This document shows, in pieces, positions 1 to 11,403 of a stretch of 64,000 nt of DNA. The notes under the pieces were generated by a model. It was not told where the DNA came from, did no database searches, and worked only from the letters and a program-made list of their open reading frames with translations. Source of the stretch: Pythium myriotylum. Its lineage: Eukaryota > Oomycota > Peronosporomycetes > Pythiales > Pythiaceae. The position numbers were made by a program, and so were the translations under genes. The stretch covers positions 682,001 to 746,000 of the forward strand of contig JALJCQ010000033.1 in assembly GCA_023091665.1 (NCBI GenBank). Reading direction: 5' to 3'. Each line of letters begins with the position of its first letter. Positions within the stretch are counted from its first letter, which is position 1.

Positions 1-904
1 ATTCCGCATCTTTTCCTGAAATTATGTCCGACTTCAGTAACTTGCTGAAATCAGCCATCGTCGGGCACGACAAATCTTTCAGGTCTGGGATGCAGCCCAC
101 GAGAGGAATATCCCATCGTTTCAGTGCACGAGAGAAATAGTCCTACGCGAGAGCTCGATCAATGCGTGGGTGTCGAAGATTAGTTGGATCCAGTCCGCAC
201 CTGAATCATGTCCATTTTCTCCGGGTTCACCTTGTTGAGGATAACCCCGCGCAAACGGACATTGTGCTTGACTAGTAGCTCCCGGTTCATTGCCAGCTGG
301 TCGAATGATGAGCCGAGGCCACCGAGCGCGATGCAGACGACGTCCATGTTGAGCTGCGCTGTTGGGCACGAGAGCTTGTGAGTGCCAGGTGAGTTGATCA
401 ATGCGATCACGACAAGAACCCACACGCCACTTGAGCGTTGTTGAGCTCGCAGATGGATCCGACGCCAGTGTGTCCCGTTCCTTCGCAGACCAGGAAGTCG
501 CTTGTCCTGTAGAGATTCTCGTGCGCCAGGCGGATTTTGGCTGCTAGCTCCTCCTCCGTGACTTTGCCGTCGATGAAGTCGCGCGTGAACCCGTCCGGGA
601 AGATCACAGGAGACATGTCTTTGTAGTCGTGCACGAGACCAAAGTGTTCACGGAACAAGTAGGCGTCCTGGCTCCGTGGCGATCCGTGAGAGAGAGTCCA
701 TGGTCAATTCGTTGGGTGAATCCCACCGACCTTGTCGACGCGCAGGCCGCCGCCCACCGGCACATGCTGCTGACCCACGGGCTTGCAGTAGGCCACCTTC
801 TTGTCGGACCCGCGGAACTTGGCCTGGAGGTGCTTGACGATGCCGAGACTCACCGTGGTCTTGCCCACGTGCTGGCCCGTCGAGAGCACGAGCAGGTGCC
901 GCAT
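1..904 (-). CDS. BioD-like P-loop NTPase domain protein (phosphotransacetylase N-terminal type), partial, 4 exons
   Basis: Exons on the minus strand: 904-731, 667-431, 353-201 and 142 to the left edge, where the gene is still open. Introns are 63, 77 and 58 nt and all phases close. The start ATG at 904 gives MRHLLVLSTGQHVGKTTVSL, whose GQHVGKTT is a Walker A loop of the dethiobiotin-synthetase / cobyrinate-synthase type. Exon 2 carries CEGTGHTGVGSI, and exon 3 LGGLGSSFDQLAMN followed by GVILNKVNPEK, all typical of the BioD-like domain found at the N-terminus of some phosphate acetyltransferases and in stand-alone proteins with a DRTGG domain. The substrate cannot be told from this part. Donor 2 (GTGGCG) is weak, so the exon 2/3 junction is the least certain. 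It is divergent from PSO2, with 166 bp between start codons. Confidence 0.75.
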
Positions 905-1070
905 AGTCGCGAAGTGGCCGGATCTTCAAAGTGGCTCCTGCGTGAGCTCTGCGATTATGCGATAAGAGAGGTTTACGCATGGTTACGTATGCCGACTCAG
1001 GGGGGAATCGCGACGAACTCAGACGCGGGTCGTCGCTCTGAGTCTGAGTTTGCGCGCCAACCCATCGAGC
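905..1070. promoter_or_regulatory. Divergent intergenic region between BioD-like gene and PSO2
   Basis: Only 166 bp separate the two outward-facing start codons, so this stretch must hold both promoters. I see no clear TATA box or repeated operator. The call rests on gene orientation alone. Confidence 0.4.
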
Positions 1071-3011
1071 ATGGACGACGACGACGCCCTGCCGCCGACG
1101 CAGGTGGCCGAGGCGCACGTGGAGGCCGTGCGGTGCATGGTCTGCAGCCTCAACATCACGGCCAAGTCCATCATCGAGCGAGAGCTGCATCTCAACGCGT
1201 GTCTCGACGCCGCCACTCTGGGCGCTCGGTACGACTGCCCCACGTGCGGCAAGCAGCTCACAGACTACAATGAGCAGCGGCGCATGGCCCACGTCAACCT
1301 GTGCCTCGACCGCATCGCGCGCTTCGCGAGTGAGGCTGAGCGCAGCGACAAGCCGACCAATCAGGGGCGGGCAGTGAGTGAGAGCACGCCGCGTGACGCA
1401 AGGTATGATTGCCGCATCTGCGGGCAGCAGCTTGAGCTCTCTGGCCTCGAGGCCCAGAGTCGGCATGTAAAGCAATGCGGCCAACGCCACGGCCTCCGTG
1501 CTGCTGACATGGCCCCCTCTAACTGCGAGATCCAACGCGGTCCTTCGGAGGAAACTGAACTGCAAGCACCCTTAGAGGAGAATGCGTCTTCAGCTGAGCA
1601 GCCGAACGCGTTTACGATGCTGATGGCCGCGTCCTCTAATCGAGCTCGAGTCTCCGACCAGAGCAGTGTCAACTCAACTTCAAATGCCTTTGACATCCTC
1701 ATGAGAAGCTCCAGGACTGAGGCAGTGTCCCAGGCGACCGCGTCAACCTCATCACGGTCGTTTTGGCACACAAGCACCAAGGCGCCAAAGCGAATGCGGT
1801 TTACGTCGTCATCTCACGCGAAGCCTACGGGTCGAAGCTATGCTTGCCCTGAATACAAACGGATTCTCGGAACTCAGCCGCCGTTTGTAGTGGATGGATT
1901 CCGCCACGCGAGCAAGCAGCTCTCCAACGTCTATTTCCTGACCCACTTTCACTCTGACCACTACGTTGGCCTTGACAAGAACTTTGACTGCGGCATCATC
2001 TACTGTAACACTGTCACGGCAGCGCTAACCGTCCAAGAACTTGGTATCGATCCAAAGTACGTCCACCCCGTGCCAATGAACACGCCGGTGGACATCCACG
2101 GTGTGCAAGTTACGTTTATGGACGCCAATCACTGCCCAGGCGCTGCAATCATCCTCTTTAAGCTTCGCTCCGGCGTAACATATCTACATACGGGGGACTT
2201 TCGATTTCATCCCAAGATGTGGGGATATGCACCGCTACAGCCATTTCTCCCTTCCAAGGAATCGGAATCTGGCAGAAGCATCGCGCCCTCTCGCCGTATT
2301 GACGGCGTATACCTAGACACTACTTACGCTGATCCGAAGTACACATTCCCTACTCAAGACGCAACAATCGAGCATGGCCTGGCGCTCGTAGCAAAGCACA
2401 TGAGTGCGGGTGAAAAAGTGTTGTTCTTGTTCGGATCTTACTCCATCGGCAAAGAGCGACTCTTTATGGAAGTGGCCCAGCGATACCAACGGAAGGTCTG
2501 CGTGTCAAAGGCAAAGCTGAAAATGATCAAGACATACGCGTGGCCGGATTCGCAGATGAAGCTGCTCACAGTCGAGCCTGGAGCTACCAAGTAAGTAGTG
2601 AGTGGGATGCTCTCGGGGATGTCCTGATCAACTTATATTGCTCGCAGCCTCCATGTCGTTCCCATGCAAGAACTCAAGTTGGACCATTTAGTTGCACTCC
2701 AGGAAAAGCATCGCTTGCGCTTTCATCAGATTGTAGCTTTTCGACCGACTGGGTGGACTTTCAGTCGAAGCAACTCAACAATGTCAAGTTGCCAAAGTGA
2801 TCCGAGTGGAAAAGTTCGAATCTATGGCATACCTTACAGTGAGCACTCGAGCTTCGCAGAATTATGCACCTTCGTGCGCGAGCTCAACCCTCAGACCATC
2901 ATCCCCACTGTGAACTGTCATAGTGAGCGCAGCGTTAAGAAGCAAGTTGACGCGCTCAAGCAATCAGCTTTCAATAGTATTGGATCGCTATTTCAGCCCC
3001 AGCAGTCGTAG
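1071..3011 (+). CDS. PSO2: PSO2/SNM1-type DNA interstrand cross-link repair nuclease, 2 exons
   Basis: Exons 1071-2590 and 2648-3011 (57-nt intron, donor GTAAGT) give 627 residues. The N-terminus has three tandem CxxC...HxxxC fingers (CMVC...HLNAC, CPTCGKQ...HVNLC, CRICGQQ...HVKQC) resembling UBZ4-type ubiquitin-binding fingers. From about residue 275 the metallo-beta-lactamase/beta-CASP nuclease core shows FLTHFHSDHYVGL (HxHxDH), DANHCPGAA and THGDF-like LHTGDFRFH, then the beta-CASP part with FLFGSYSIGKERLF. The second exon carries VVPM and PYSEHSSFAEL, the usual C-terminal His motif. Known family role: 5'-exonuclease that processes cross-linked DNA in the nucleus. The first in-frame ATG is at 1071. 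Homologues often have one finger, so three are worth noting. Confidence 0.92.
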
Positions 3012-3044
3012 ATCAAATTCAAGGTCACCAACGGTCGCGACGAG

Positions 3045-3068
3045 CCCCCCCCCCCCCCCCCCCCCCCC
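3045..3068 (+). repeat. Homopolymer tract of 24 C
   Basis: An uninterrupted run of 24 cytosines lies between the PSO2 stop and the PACRG-family start, in a gap of only about 100 bp. Homopolymers of this length are prone to replication slippage and to sequencing or assembly error, so the exact length is doubtful. Confidence 0.9.
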
Positions 3069-3112
3069 TCCCTTCAACGGCGCGAAGAACCATTAACCCC
3101 ATTTTGTTCTCC

Positions 3113-3832
3113 ATGTGGTCTCTTCATGGATCAGATAGCTCTGCCCAAGTGCTGTCGCTCGAAGCCTCCACACGATCGACCGAGCGTGATCGCGATCGCC
3201 CCAAGACTCCGCGCCGTCCAGGGACATCATCTGGTCGCTCGAAGCAGCCGAGAACCACCGAATTTCGCAGGTTCCTTGAGAGTGGGGAACTTCCGCTTTG
3301 TGTCGAGTCATCCAAGCCTAGAATGAGCAACGGTGGACGACGGGTGGTTTGGACACTGAGTCTGGATCAGCTGGACCTATCCCACTTCTTGCCGCTCTGC
3401 TTTGGTGGCATCCAAGAGGCGCATGAACCGTACCCCACTTTTGCTTTCGACGCGTCGATGCAGCTACTCGAAAGCGGTATGCATGATGCGCGTGTATTGA
3501 AATGCTTACCGCAGGTCGTCACTCAAATCAAGAGTGCTCTTGGAACGCGTGAGAAAGAGGTGGTACACCGCACCCTGCTTCTCCTTCAGCAACTCACTGT
3601 CTGTGAGGGAGTGGGCGAGGCGCTAGCAGACCACTACCGTGCCATTCTCCCACTCTGCAACATCCTCCAAGACAAGCATTTGGGAACTGGTGACGAGCTC
3701 ACCCGCGAAATCGTTGCCGAAGCCTTGGAGACATTGGAAGCATATGGACGAGACGATGCGCAACTACTCATCCAACAGTATGTACCTACGTATACTAACC
3801 AATTCCCATCGGATCGACTTGTAAGCGCGTAG
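3113..3832 (+). CDS. PACRG: PACRG-family axonemal inner-junction protein
   Basis: A single exon of 239 codons. A basic, Ser/Arg/Pro-rich N-terminus of about 45 residues precedes the PACRG fold: FRRFLESGELPL, then LDLSHFLPLCFGGIQE, PQVVTQIKSALGTREKE, GEALADHYRAILPLCNIL and the C-terminal YVPTY. These blocks run in the family order and sit closer to PACRG than to the PACRG-like paralogue. Family knowledge: PACRG is a microtubule inner protein at the junction of the A and B tubules of ciliary doublets. The start at 3113 is the first ATG in frame, about 100 bp after the PSO2 stop. With HYDIN in the same window it points to an organism that builds motile flagella. Confidence 0.85.
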   Translation: MWSLHGSDSSAQVLSLEASTRSTERDRDRPKTPRRPGTSSGRSKQPRTTEFRRFLESGELPLCVESSKPRMSNGGRRVVWTLSLDQLDLSHFLPLCFGGIQEAHEPYPTFAFDASMQLLESGMHDARVLKCLPQVVTQIKSALGTREKEVVHRTLLLLQQLTVCEGVGEALADHYRAILPLCNILQDKHLGTGDELTREIVAEALETLEAYGRDDAQLLIQQYVPTYTNQFPSDRLVSA

Positions 3833-3935
3833 CCAGACAAGCAGCAAGGGGGCGAACTGATGGTATTACTCTCAAATACAACAGATAATGAGCTCCTTGT
3901 ATCTGAATGTGATAGCGTGTCGCGCTGTCTCCTCA

Positions 3936-5461
3936 CTACATGCGCGAGCGAGGGTGGCGGTAGCCGTGCATCTCCTTTGAAAGGGAAGTCGCAACAAGAT
4001 CTTCGAGATTGTGGATTCCATACTTATTTGGTGCACCAGTACGCCACAACTCCTTGGCATTGAGTTGGCCATCGGGGCCAAGGAATGTAACTCCCATGTA
4101 CTGTTGGTGCCAGCGAATCATGAAATCAATGCGAGGCGTCGGGAAGTTTCCTAGCATCTCAGCCATGTTCTTTAGGATGCACAGGCCGTACGGAATATCC
4201 TCCCAAAAGAGGCGGCTGTTCACCGCTGGATGAAACTGGCCCTTGGAGACTTCGACCAGAGGCGTCGCGCAGCCTGCGTAGCCTAGGTTCGTCATAAAAA
4301 TCTGGCGTAGCGATGAGCGGTCAGCGACGTCTTCACCATACTGCTTGACAACACGGTCACCCATGGGCAGCACGTCGGACAAGTCGAGTGCCGGAAAGCG
4401 CTGGAGCAACGCGTACTTAATTTGCTGAAGTTCGTTGTCCAACATCGACAACTGCTCCGCCGAGAATTCGTCGAAATCAGCATCTGCGATGCCAACGAGT
4501 TGGTCCATGAACAGGAGGCATTAGTTTAACTGTATCGCTCGCGCAACACACAGCTAGAAAGCTACTTACAAAGCGTAAGTCCTCGGCGCTTGGCAAGCTC
4601 GTCCATGGTGTACGTCTTCTTGCCGTCCCAATCACGGAAGATGGCATAGTATCGTGCCGGGTGAATGATTTGGTTCGATGGCGTAAGAGTCAAGTTGAGG
4701 AAGTTTGCAACCGTTTCGCACGGAATATCAAAGAGGGCCTCCATGAGAGTTGCGGCGTTCTTCTTCTTCTCCACTGGGTAGCAGGCCACATACAGACACT
4801 TCTTGGGGCCAATGATCTTTGCTTTATGACTGGTCGCGGAGATGTCAGCGCCCAATAGCTACATTGGGAGGACATTGCTGAGAAAAGATCCTTACCCGTA
4901 TTCGTAAGCTTTGCAGATCCAGGGAATGTTCTGGAGGCCAAAGAGCTAAAGCGAAGATAGGTGAGACCAGCAAGTATTCCACCGACGACGCCGAAGTGAT
5001 GGACGTACAAGCTCCAACTCTGCGAGCTTCTCTTCGCCGAGAGCCTTCTTGGCGGCCCAGTCAAAGCCGCCTTGCGCGAACAAAGCGCCGAGAGCGACGC
5101 CCTTTTTCAGATATGGGCCAATCGAGGAGAGGATATCGGGATGCGCATTCGCGGGCGCCGCGACGATGACGACGTCCGACTGCGGGATGCAGTTCTTGGC
5201 GTGCTTGGTGACGATCGCAAGGCGACCCGTGATGGATCCCTTGTGCTCCCAGCTACTGCCGGTCGTGGTGATCTCGATGGCCTCGCCCCAGCGCTCGGGC
5301 TGGCGCGTGAGCACCTGCACGCGCACGCCCTTGGACGCGAGATAGCCCGCGGCGACGTGGGCGCCGTTGCCGCCGCCGCAGATCGTGACCGTGCCGAGCG
5401 AGCGGCCCGAGAGCTGCTGCTTCTCGAGCTGCGCGCGCGCCGTCGCGACCGAGAGCGTCAT
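3936..5461 (-). CDS. Opine (octopine/nopaline) dehydrogenase-like oxidoreductase, 4 exons
   Basis: Exons 5461-5009, 4945-4896 (only 50 nt), 4829-4570 and 4483-3936 give 436 residues with closing phases. The N-terminal Rossmann fold has VTICGGGNGAHVAAGYLA, a GxGxxG-type NAD(P) loop, then SDVVIVAAPANAH. The C-terminal half carries the alpha-helical opine dehydrogenase domain (NQIIHPARYYAIFRDW, whose His is the usual catalytic position, and MTNLGYAG). The family reductively condenses an amino acid with a 2-oxoacid. The real substrate here is unknown, and in many eukaryotes such proteins have no assigned opine. The last acceptor was placed at 4484 because no AG with an open frame exists nearer the previous donor; that junction is less sure. 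Confidence 0.82.
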
Positions 5462-5623
5462 GGCCGGTGATGTGCCTTGTCACAGAGTGGGGAGTGGTGC
5501 TTCGTGCGGCTGGATCCGTTCAACGGGTGGGCGACGTCGAGGAAAAACCTCATAACCTTAATCGACCTGATTCGACCGTTAACAACCCCAAGTGTATTGT
5601 ATCTTCTGAAAGCACCAAGCAAC

Positions 5624-7507
5624 CTAGTTCAACAGGACCTTCGCCTTCTGGTGGGTCTCAGCCGTGACGCGAATGGCGAAGAGCTCATTGAGCTCCTCGG
5701 CGGCGAACGCGTACGAGATGGCTCGGTCAATCTGCTCAATGGCCCGGGAGTAGTCTTGCATGGCCATGTACACCTGCGCCAGGTGGCAGTAAGCGAACTT
5801 GGAGCGCGGGCACATTTTCACGGCCGTTTCGAACAAGGCCAGAGCTTCATGGCCGAACTCCGAGCCCTTCTGTACAAGCACGTTACCCTTGTTGATGTAC
5901 GCCATCGGGTACGTTGGGTCGAGTTCAATTGCCTTGTCAAACATCTCCTCAATTTTGTTGAAGTCGACAGCTCCGCCCGGTACTTGAGCTGTCTGCATGT
6001 AGGTCTCGCCGAGGTAGTTGTAGATCTCGGGGACATCAGGCGTGATACGCGCAGCCGTTTGCAAGTACTCAATCGCCTTGTCGAAGTTTCCAACACGAGC
6101 ATGAGTAACACCAAGCTGAATGTAAGCCATAGAGAAGTCAGGTGCGAGCTCAATGCATCGCTCGAGGTCCTTGAGGGCGTTGGCCAACGAAGCCTCCATC
6201 GTTGATCCATCCTGATCAATCGAGTGAAGTTGACCACGGTGGAAGTACGCCGTAGCACACGTGGACTTCTCCGCGAGAGCCTTGTCGAACCATCGCAAGG
6301 CCTGCTTGAGCTCCTTCTGGTCGAAACACAAGCCTCCCATACGAATCTAGTACCATAGCAACTCAGTACAGCACAAACGACAGTAACATAGAGAGACGAA
6401 ACAAACCTTGGCGAAAAGAGACTGGGGCTTCGCTTTCAATGCTGCTTCGAAGCACTTGTGGGCACGATCAAACTCGCCGCGCAAATGGTAATAGGTGCCA
6501 CCTTCCACATTGGTAGTGTAAAACGCTTCGTCGTCAGGCTCAACAATCGCAAGTGCCGCTTCGAAGTCCGCCGAGGCGCTTTCGTAGTCTCTCGCGCTCT
6601 TATGAGCCAAGGCGCGTTTCGTCAGCAGCTCAGCGCGTTCACGGCGGACGGCATCGCCCTCTCCTAACGCTGCCAGTGCTTCTGTGTAGGCATCTGCGGA
6701 CTTGTCAGCCTTGATGTCGCTCTCATCGTCATTCTTGTGGAACGAAGAGTAGTAGGAAGTGATGAAAAATTGGTCAGGAAGGTATCTGTGAGGGTTGAGG
6801 TTTTTGCTCTGAGTCGCTTCAATTTCTTTCGTGGTGATCTCGGTGTGGATGCGGCTGATCTCAAGCGCGAGGGACTCGTCCACGTTTTCGTGTTTCTCCT
6901 CCGAGATCACAAGCATGCAGACATAGTCCACGAGTGCGCCAGCAAGATCTCCGAGGACTGTCTTGGCTTTCGCGCGTCGCAAGTACGCCTTTGTGTGGCG
7001 GTTGTCCAGCGAGAGAGCGCTCGAGCAATCGTTCACGACCTGTTGGTTGTCGCCAATACGCTCGTACGCGGCAGCGCGATTCGAGAACATGACTTTCAAG
7101 TTGCGCTTGTCGACGGGCACGGCCCGCTCGCTTTCCGTGATCGCGATTGTGTACAGTTCGATAGCTTCAACATACTCGCCGGCTTTGTACTTCTTGGTCG
7201 CTTCCGTGGCCGCCTCCTGCCCAGCGGCTGCCGCGGCGGCAGCTGCGGCTGCGGCGGCTTCCTGCGCATTGTCGTCTTTGGTCTTCTTCTGGCCGGCGGG
7301 CGTGGCCTCTGGCTCTGGCTTGGCTTTCTTGGGCGAGCCGTGGGGCTTGTGCGCGAACTTGGGGCCGGCGGCGTCCTCGAGCTTGGGCTGGCGCTCGGCG
7401 GGCAGCTCCTGCTGGCGCTTGCGGTAGACGCCGAAGAAGACGAAGGCGGTGATGGCCGTGACCGAGGCCAGCACGGCCAGCTGCATCAGCGCGCGCTGTT
7501 CCTGCAT
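5624..7507 (-). CDS. TOM70: TOM70-like mitochondrial import receptor, 2 exons
   Basis: Exons 7507-6407 and 6346-5624 (60-nt intron) give 607 residues. Residues about 8-28 form a single N-terminal membrane anchor (LAVLASVTAITAFVFFGVY) followed by RKRQQ, then a charged Pro/Lys linker with an Ala run, and then a long array of TPR units (for example FSNRAAAYERIGDNQQVVND, FHRGQLHSIDQDG, AYINKGNVLVQKG). This is the layout of TOM70, the outer-membrane receptor that takes hydrophobic carrier precursors from Hsp70/Hsp90. An ATG 22 codons upstream would bury the anchor behind a basic stretch, so I chose the one at 7507. The gene is divergent from SNU13. Confidence 0.9.
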
Positions 7508-7784
7508 CGTGGACGGATCGCGCTCTGCGTGCTTGTCAACAACCCCACGTTTCCATGCTCGACACTCGCGCACCAGTACTTGGATTCGGCAACTCGCTTG
7601 GGCGGCGTTTCCAGACGAGGGGGCCGTAAAAAGACGTATTTACAGAAATCGCGGTTTACGGGTCGGAGCTGGCCGTGTTCATTGGTTGGCTGGCCGGTGG
7701 CGCGACGTCGAAGTTTCCGCGTGCCGGTTGGATGGCATTGTAAGACTTGAGCAGTGATCCATCGGTCGTGAGCTTCTTCCCAAC

Positions 7785-8171
7785 ATGTCCGACGCCGCCG
7801 TGAACCCGAAGGCCTACCCTCTTGCCGACGCCAAGCTCACCGTGAGCATCCTCGACCTCGTGCAGCAGGCCACCAACTACAAGCAGATCAAGAAGGGTGC
7901 CAACGAAGCCACCAAGACCCTCAACCGAGGCATCTCAGAGTTCATCGTCATGGCCGCCGACACGGAGCCCCTCGAGATCCTGCTCCACTTGCCTCTCCTT
8001 TGTGAAGACAAGAATGTACCATACGTGTTCGTCCCGTCCAAGGTCGCGCTTGGCCGCGCCTGTGGCGTCTCTCGCCCCGTCATCGCCGCGTCCATCACGT
8101 CCAACGACGCCTCGCAGCTTGGTCCGCAGATCCAGACCATGCGCGAGCAGATCGAACAGCTTCTTATTTAA
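7785..8171 (+). CDS. SNU13: SNU13 / 15.5K (NHP2L1) RNA-binding protein of the U4 snRNP and box C/D snoRNPs
   Basis: An intronless 128-codon frame matches the L7Ae/SNU13 family over its whole length: [13 protein letters not shown], then [16 protein letters not shown], the kink-turn binding segment, [20 protein letters not shown] and the end [13 protein letters not shown]. The length equals the usual 126-128 residues. The protein binds kink-turns in U4 snRNA and box C/D snoRNAs, acting in splicing and in rRNA modification. The 277-bp gap to TOM70 upstream holds both promoters. Confidence 0.98.
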   Translation: MSDAAVNPKAYPLADAKLTVSILDLVQQATNYKQIKKGANEATKTLNRGISEFIVMAADTEPLEILLHLPLLCEDKNVPYVFVPSKVALGRACGVSRPVIAASITSNDASQLGPQIQTMREQIEQLLI

Positions 8172-8289
8172 ACTAGTTTTGAGATGCTGTAAACCTGCAC
8201 CAATGAAAACCTATCACGTGAGATGGGATTTCCTCTCGAGTTCACGATTTGCGTTCTGTATATTTGGCTTTTGGCTGTGGAAGGAGGTT

Positions 8290-9230
8290 TCACGATGCAT
8301 CCATTAGCACGTATTCGCGCGTACTTTCGCCGAACTTCAGCACATCTCGGAGCTTTAGCTCGATGTAGCGCGCGCTGTCGATCTGTTTGCCGTTCAAAAA
8401 TGTACCGTTCGTGCTGTCCAAATCCATGATGTACGGCCGCACTTCGTGCTCGTAGTCGAGTCCATCCTTTGTCGGTTTCTGGAAGAGGCGATATTGAAGC
8501 ACTGCGTGCTGCTTGGAACACGACTCGTGCTCCGTGAGAATATCCGCGACTGCTTTTTCTCGTCCAATCAGGTATCCGCTCTTCCGGTGAATATGGAGGG
8601 TCGCTGTGGAAGGTGTGCTTGTCAGTGGAACAATTTCCTATGGGAGATCGGCACATCCATCAGCCAAGTACTGACCGATAGCGTCTTCACCCTTAAAGAC
8701 GTAAAGTCGGTATCGGCGCGTTGGCACTCGAGCCTCGGGTGGTTCGGACCACTTCATGACGACACCGTTCTGGACGTTGCCAGTGCTCTTATCTTTGGCA
8801 AGCGCACCGCTGAGACCAAAGTTTGGTTTCTCCACCGGCACTTGCGGCTCAGTGCTGTCGTGATTGTCTTCTCGCTTCCCCCACCTATGAGAACAGTCGT
8901 TTAGATACACTTCCCCCATGCAATTGATACTCTCGCGCACTCCATGGCTTGTGGCGGACTCCTCTCGTCCTTCCCTCCGCCACCACGTCTACGCGGTGGA
9001 GACGGTGACCGTGATCGCCGTTGAGCAGTGCCATCCGCTTGAGTAGGCGCTCTCCCGCGCTCTCTGTGTGGATGACGATCGTCCCGACTGTGTCGACGTC
9101 TCGAAGAAGACGGTGAGCGTTCACGACGATCGAAATCTCGACGACGCGAGGCACGGGCTCGAGACCGCGATCGCGACCTTGAGCGAGGACGCGAGCGCGC
9201 GCGAGATCGCGAGGATGACCGCCGTGCCAT
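8290..9230 (-). CDS. SNIP1: SNIP1-like FHA-domain nuclear protein, 3 exons
   Basis: Exons 9230-8941, 8884-8676 and 8603-8290 give 270 residues. The first about 90 residues are an Arg/Ser-rich tract (SRSRARSRPRSRSR...) typical of splicing-linked proteins. Then come VEKPNFGLSGAL, VVMKWSEPPEARVPTRRY and an FHA domain: HRKSGYLIGRE, HESCSKQHAVLQYR, MDLDSTNGTFLNGK and DVLKFGESTREYVL. This is the SNIP1/Pml1 arrangement; homologues sit in the spliceosome or RES complex and bind phospho-Thr peptides. Exon 1 is joined through a GTGCGC donor because the stronger-looking GTATCA six bases on would break the frame. Confidence 0.88.
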
Positions 9231-9346
9231 TTCGCGACCAACGATGCGAGCAAACACGGTTAACACGGTCTTGGCGAGATCTCCATTTCAGCCAATCGCC
9301 CACTGTCGTTCGGCAAGAAACTCACTCAAGTTGCACCCGAAGCAAG

Positions 9347-11388
9347 ATGGCCGAGACGCCCACGCTGGACTCGCCCCCCACCGACCAATCTGCCCCAGCA
9401 GACAGTCTGCCGCCACCAGACTCACTCCTTGCCCCGAGCGCTTGCGCGCCCCCCGAGCCCACGAGGTTGGCGGAGCTCTTCCGAAAGCGCGAAGCTGCCG
9501 GCGCGTGTCAGTTGTTGCAAGAACTGAGCGCCCGCGAAGTCAGCACGGAAATGGAGGCGGCGTTTCGCGCGGTCGAGTGGGCGCCGACGATGTTTTTGCT
9601 CGCAATGGCTCAATGGCCGCCGGTGAGTTCCTCGTACTTGCTGCCGATATCGGCGTCGTTGATTTCTAAGTCGCTGTTGCTCAGACCGCATCGCGAACCG
9701 CATTCTTCTCGCTCATTGCCAACGGCTGTGAATGCATGAAAGTGCGAGGAGAACTCGATCCACCTTCCCTATCCCCAATACCCAGTGATTTGGCCGGATC
9801 GCTGTTGGTAGGGGGTTTCGAGGATGCTCGCACGCTTACATCCGCAGCGTTCATCTCCGCATTCCACGTTCACGAAGGACACGTATTTGAGTACTGCATG
9901 AGGCTCCTCCATACACGAGTCAAGACTGTGGTTACACTCTTGGATAAGCTGCGGATGAAACATGTCGTGCCATGTGAAGTCATCATCGCCGCTGCGGTTG
10001 CCCAAAACGATCTGGAGGCTGCAGATTGCTTTGTGCGTGATAACAACGTCCACCAACGCTTGTTCCTTGAGAGTTTGATCAAACGAAACCCAAAAGACAA
10101 GGCTATTAAGAAACGCCTCGTCAAATTTGGTATCGACGAGCGAGATCTACCCGTGTACTATGCTGCCAAAGTTCGATCATCGCTGCGATTTCTCGTGCAC
10201 AATCGTCAGTTTGAAGATGCGCTTGTGGCTGTGCGAGGGAACCCCGAGCTTTGTGTTTACCTCTGCCGCTTTGTTTTGGAGAAGTATGGTTCTAATGACC
10301 CGATCACAAAGCTCTTCGTACACCACACTGGTCTGACGGAAAACACGGAGTTCGCCGAAGTTGACACCTTCGGTGTAGAGATGATATGTTTCCCCAACAA
10401 AGACGAACTGGAACCGGAGCCATCATGTCTTTCGCTCGAGGATCTCGGGGGCAAAGACTGCTGTATCTTTGTCGACACTCCGGAGTCTCTCGCTGCGTGT
10501 GTGGGTGACCTGAAGCGTGAAACCATTGTTGGGTTTGACTGTGAGTGGAAAGCAACGGTTTCCAATCTTCAGCAGGCAGAGGTCTGTGCTATCCTGCAGA
10601 TCGCGTCCTCGTCACGAGCGTATGTGATAGATACGATTGCTTTGAAAGGACAGTGTTCATCGCTACGTGAAGTCTTCCAGTCTGAATGTATCATGAAGCT
10701 AGGCTTCGATGTAAAGGGTGATATCTCAGTACTAGGGAAAGTTCTCACGCACGACGGAAATCCACGTCACAGGACGTTCGTTCAGAATCTTGTGGACGTG
10801 CAGGCACTAGCCAAGTTTCTGAATAGGTATAAGCGGCAACGTCTTTCTACTCGTGGTGGTAGTGGTGAAGCACACGACGATGAGGTAGACGAAGCGCATC
10901 GGACCAAAGACCATGAAGTACCAACGGACGAGTTCGGCACCGCGCATGCGGAAAGTGGGGGAATGGCAAGCAAAGATCGTCAAACGGTAGAAAATGGAGC
11001 ACATGCGGGAGGTAATCCTCCAGTCTCGGGAAAAAAGAAGAAAAAAAGCGTGAAGAAGGGAGGGAATCAAGAAGGCGCGGAAGAGGAAGCTCCAAGTGGC
11101 TCGAGCCTTTCACTGGCTGCGGTAGCTAACGAATACCTTGCGAAACCACTTGACAAAAGGTCACGAATGTCTGACTGGGAGAGGCGGCCACTCACTACGG
11201 CCCAGCTGCACTATGCAGCGTTGGACGCTATGGCTTTGGTATCAATATTTGAAGTGATGAGACAGCGATTCTCAGACCAAGTATTCGCTCGAGCTTTAGT
11301 AGATATATCTCGCCCTCGAATGGGGAAGAGAAAATCTAGCGCAAGACCACAGACATCACCAACTCGACACTCGACAAACCGGGAGTAG
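9347..11388 (+). CDS. EXD3: EXD3 / Mut-7-like DEDDy 3'-5' exonuclease, 2 exons
   Basis: Exons 9347-9622 and 9685-11388 (62-nt intron, GTGAGT donor) give 659 residues. An N-terminal helical region (to about residue 340) precedes the RNase D-like exonuclease. Its acidic residues can be seen in IVGFDCEWKA (D and E), KLGFDVKGDI (D) and LHYAALDAMAL (Y and D), so it is DEDDy type and looks active. A charged, Lys-rich insertion (about residues 480-550) interrupts the nuclease domain between the third and last motifs. Nearest known relatives are animal EXD3 and C. elegans MUT-7, the latter working in small-RNA silencing; that role here is only a possibility. The start codon is 116 bp from the divergent SNIP1 start. 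Confidence 0.82.
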
Positions 11389-11403
11389 CTGATTGATATT
11401 TCA

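Noticed and set aside
1050..1070. Upstream start for PSO2 seven codons before 1,071
   Set aside because: The codon is TTG; the first ATG is at 1,071 and begins a plausible acidic N-terminus.
6737..7750. 337-codon plus-strand frame
   Set aside because: It lies opposite TOM70 exon 1, whose membrane anchor and TPR units are clear. Its Gly/Leu-rich text is a shadow.
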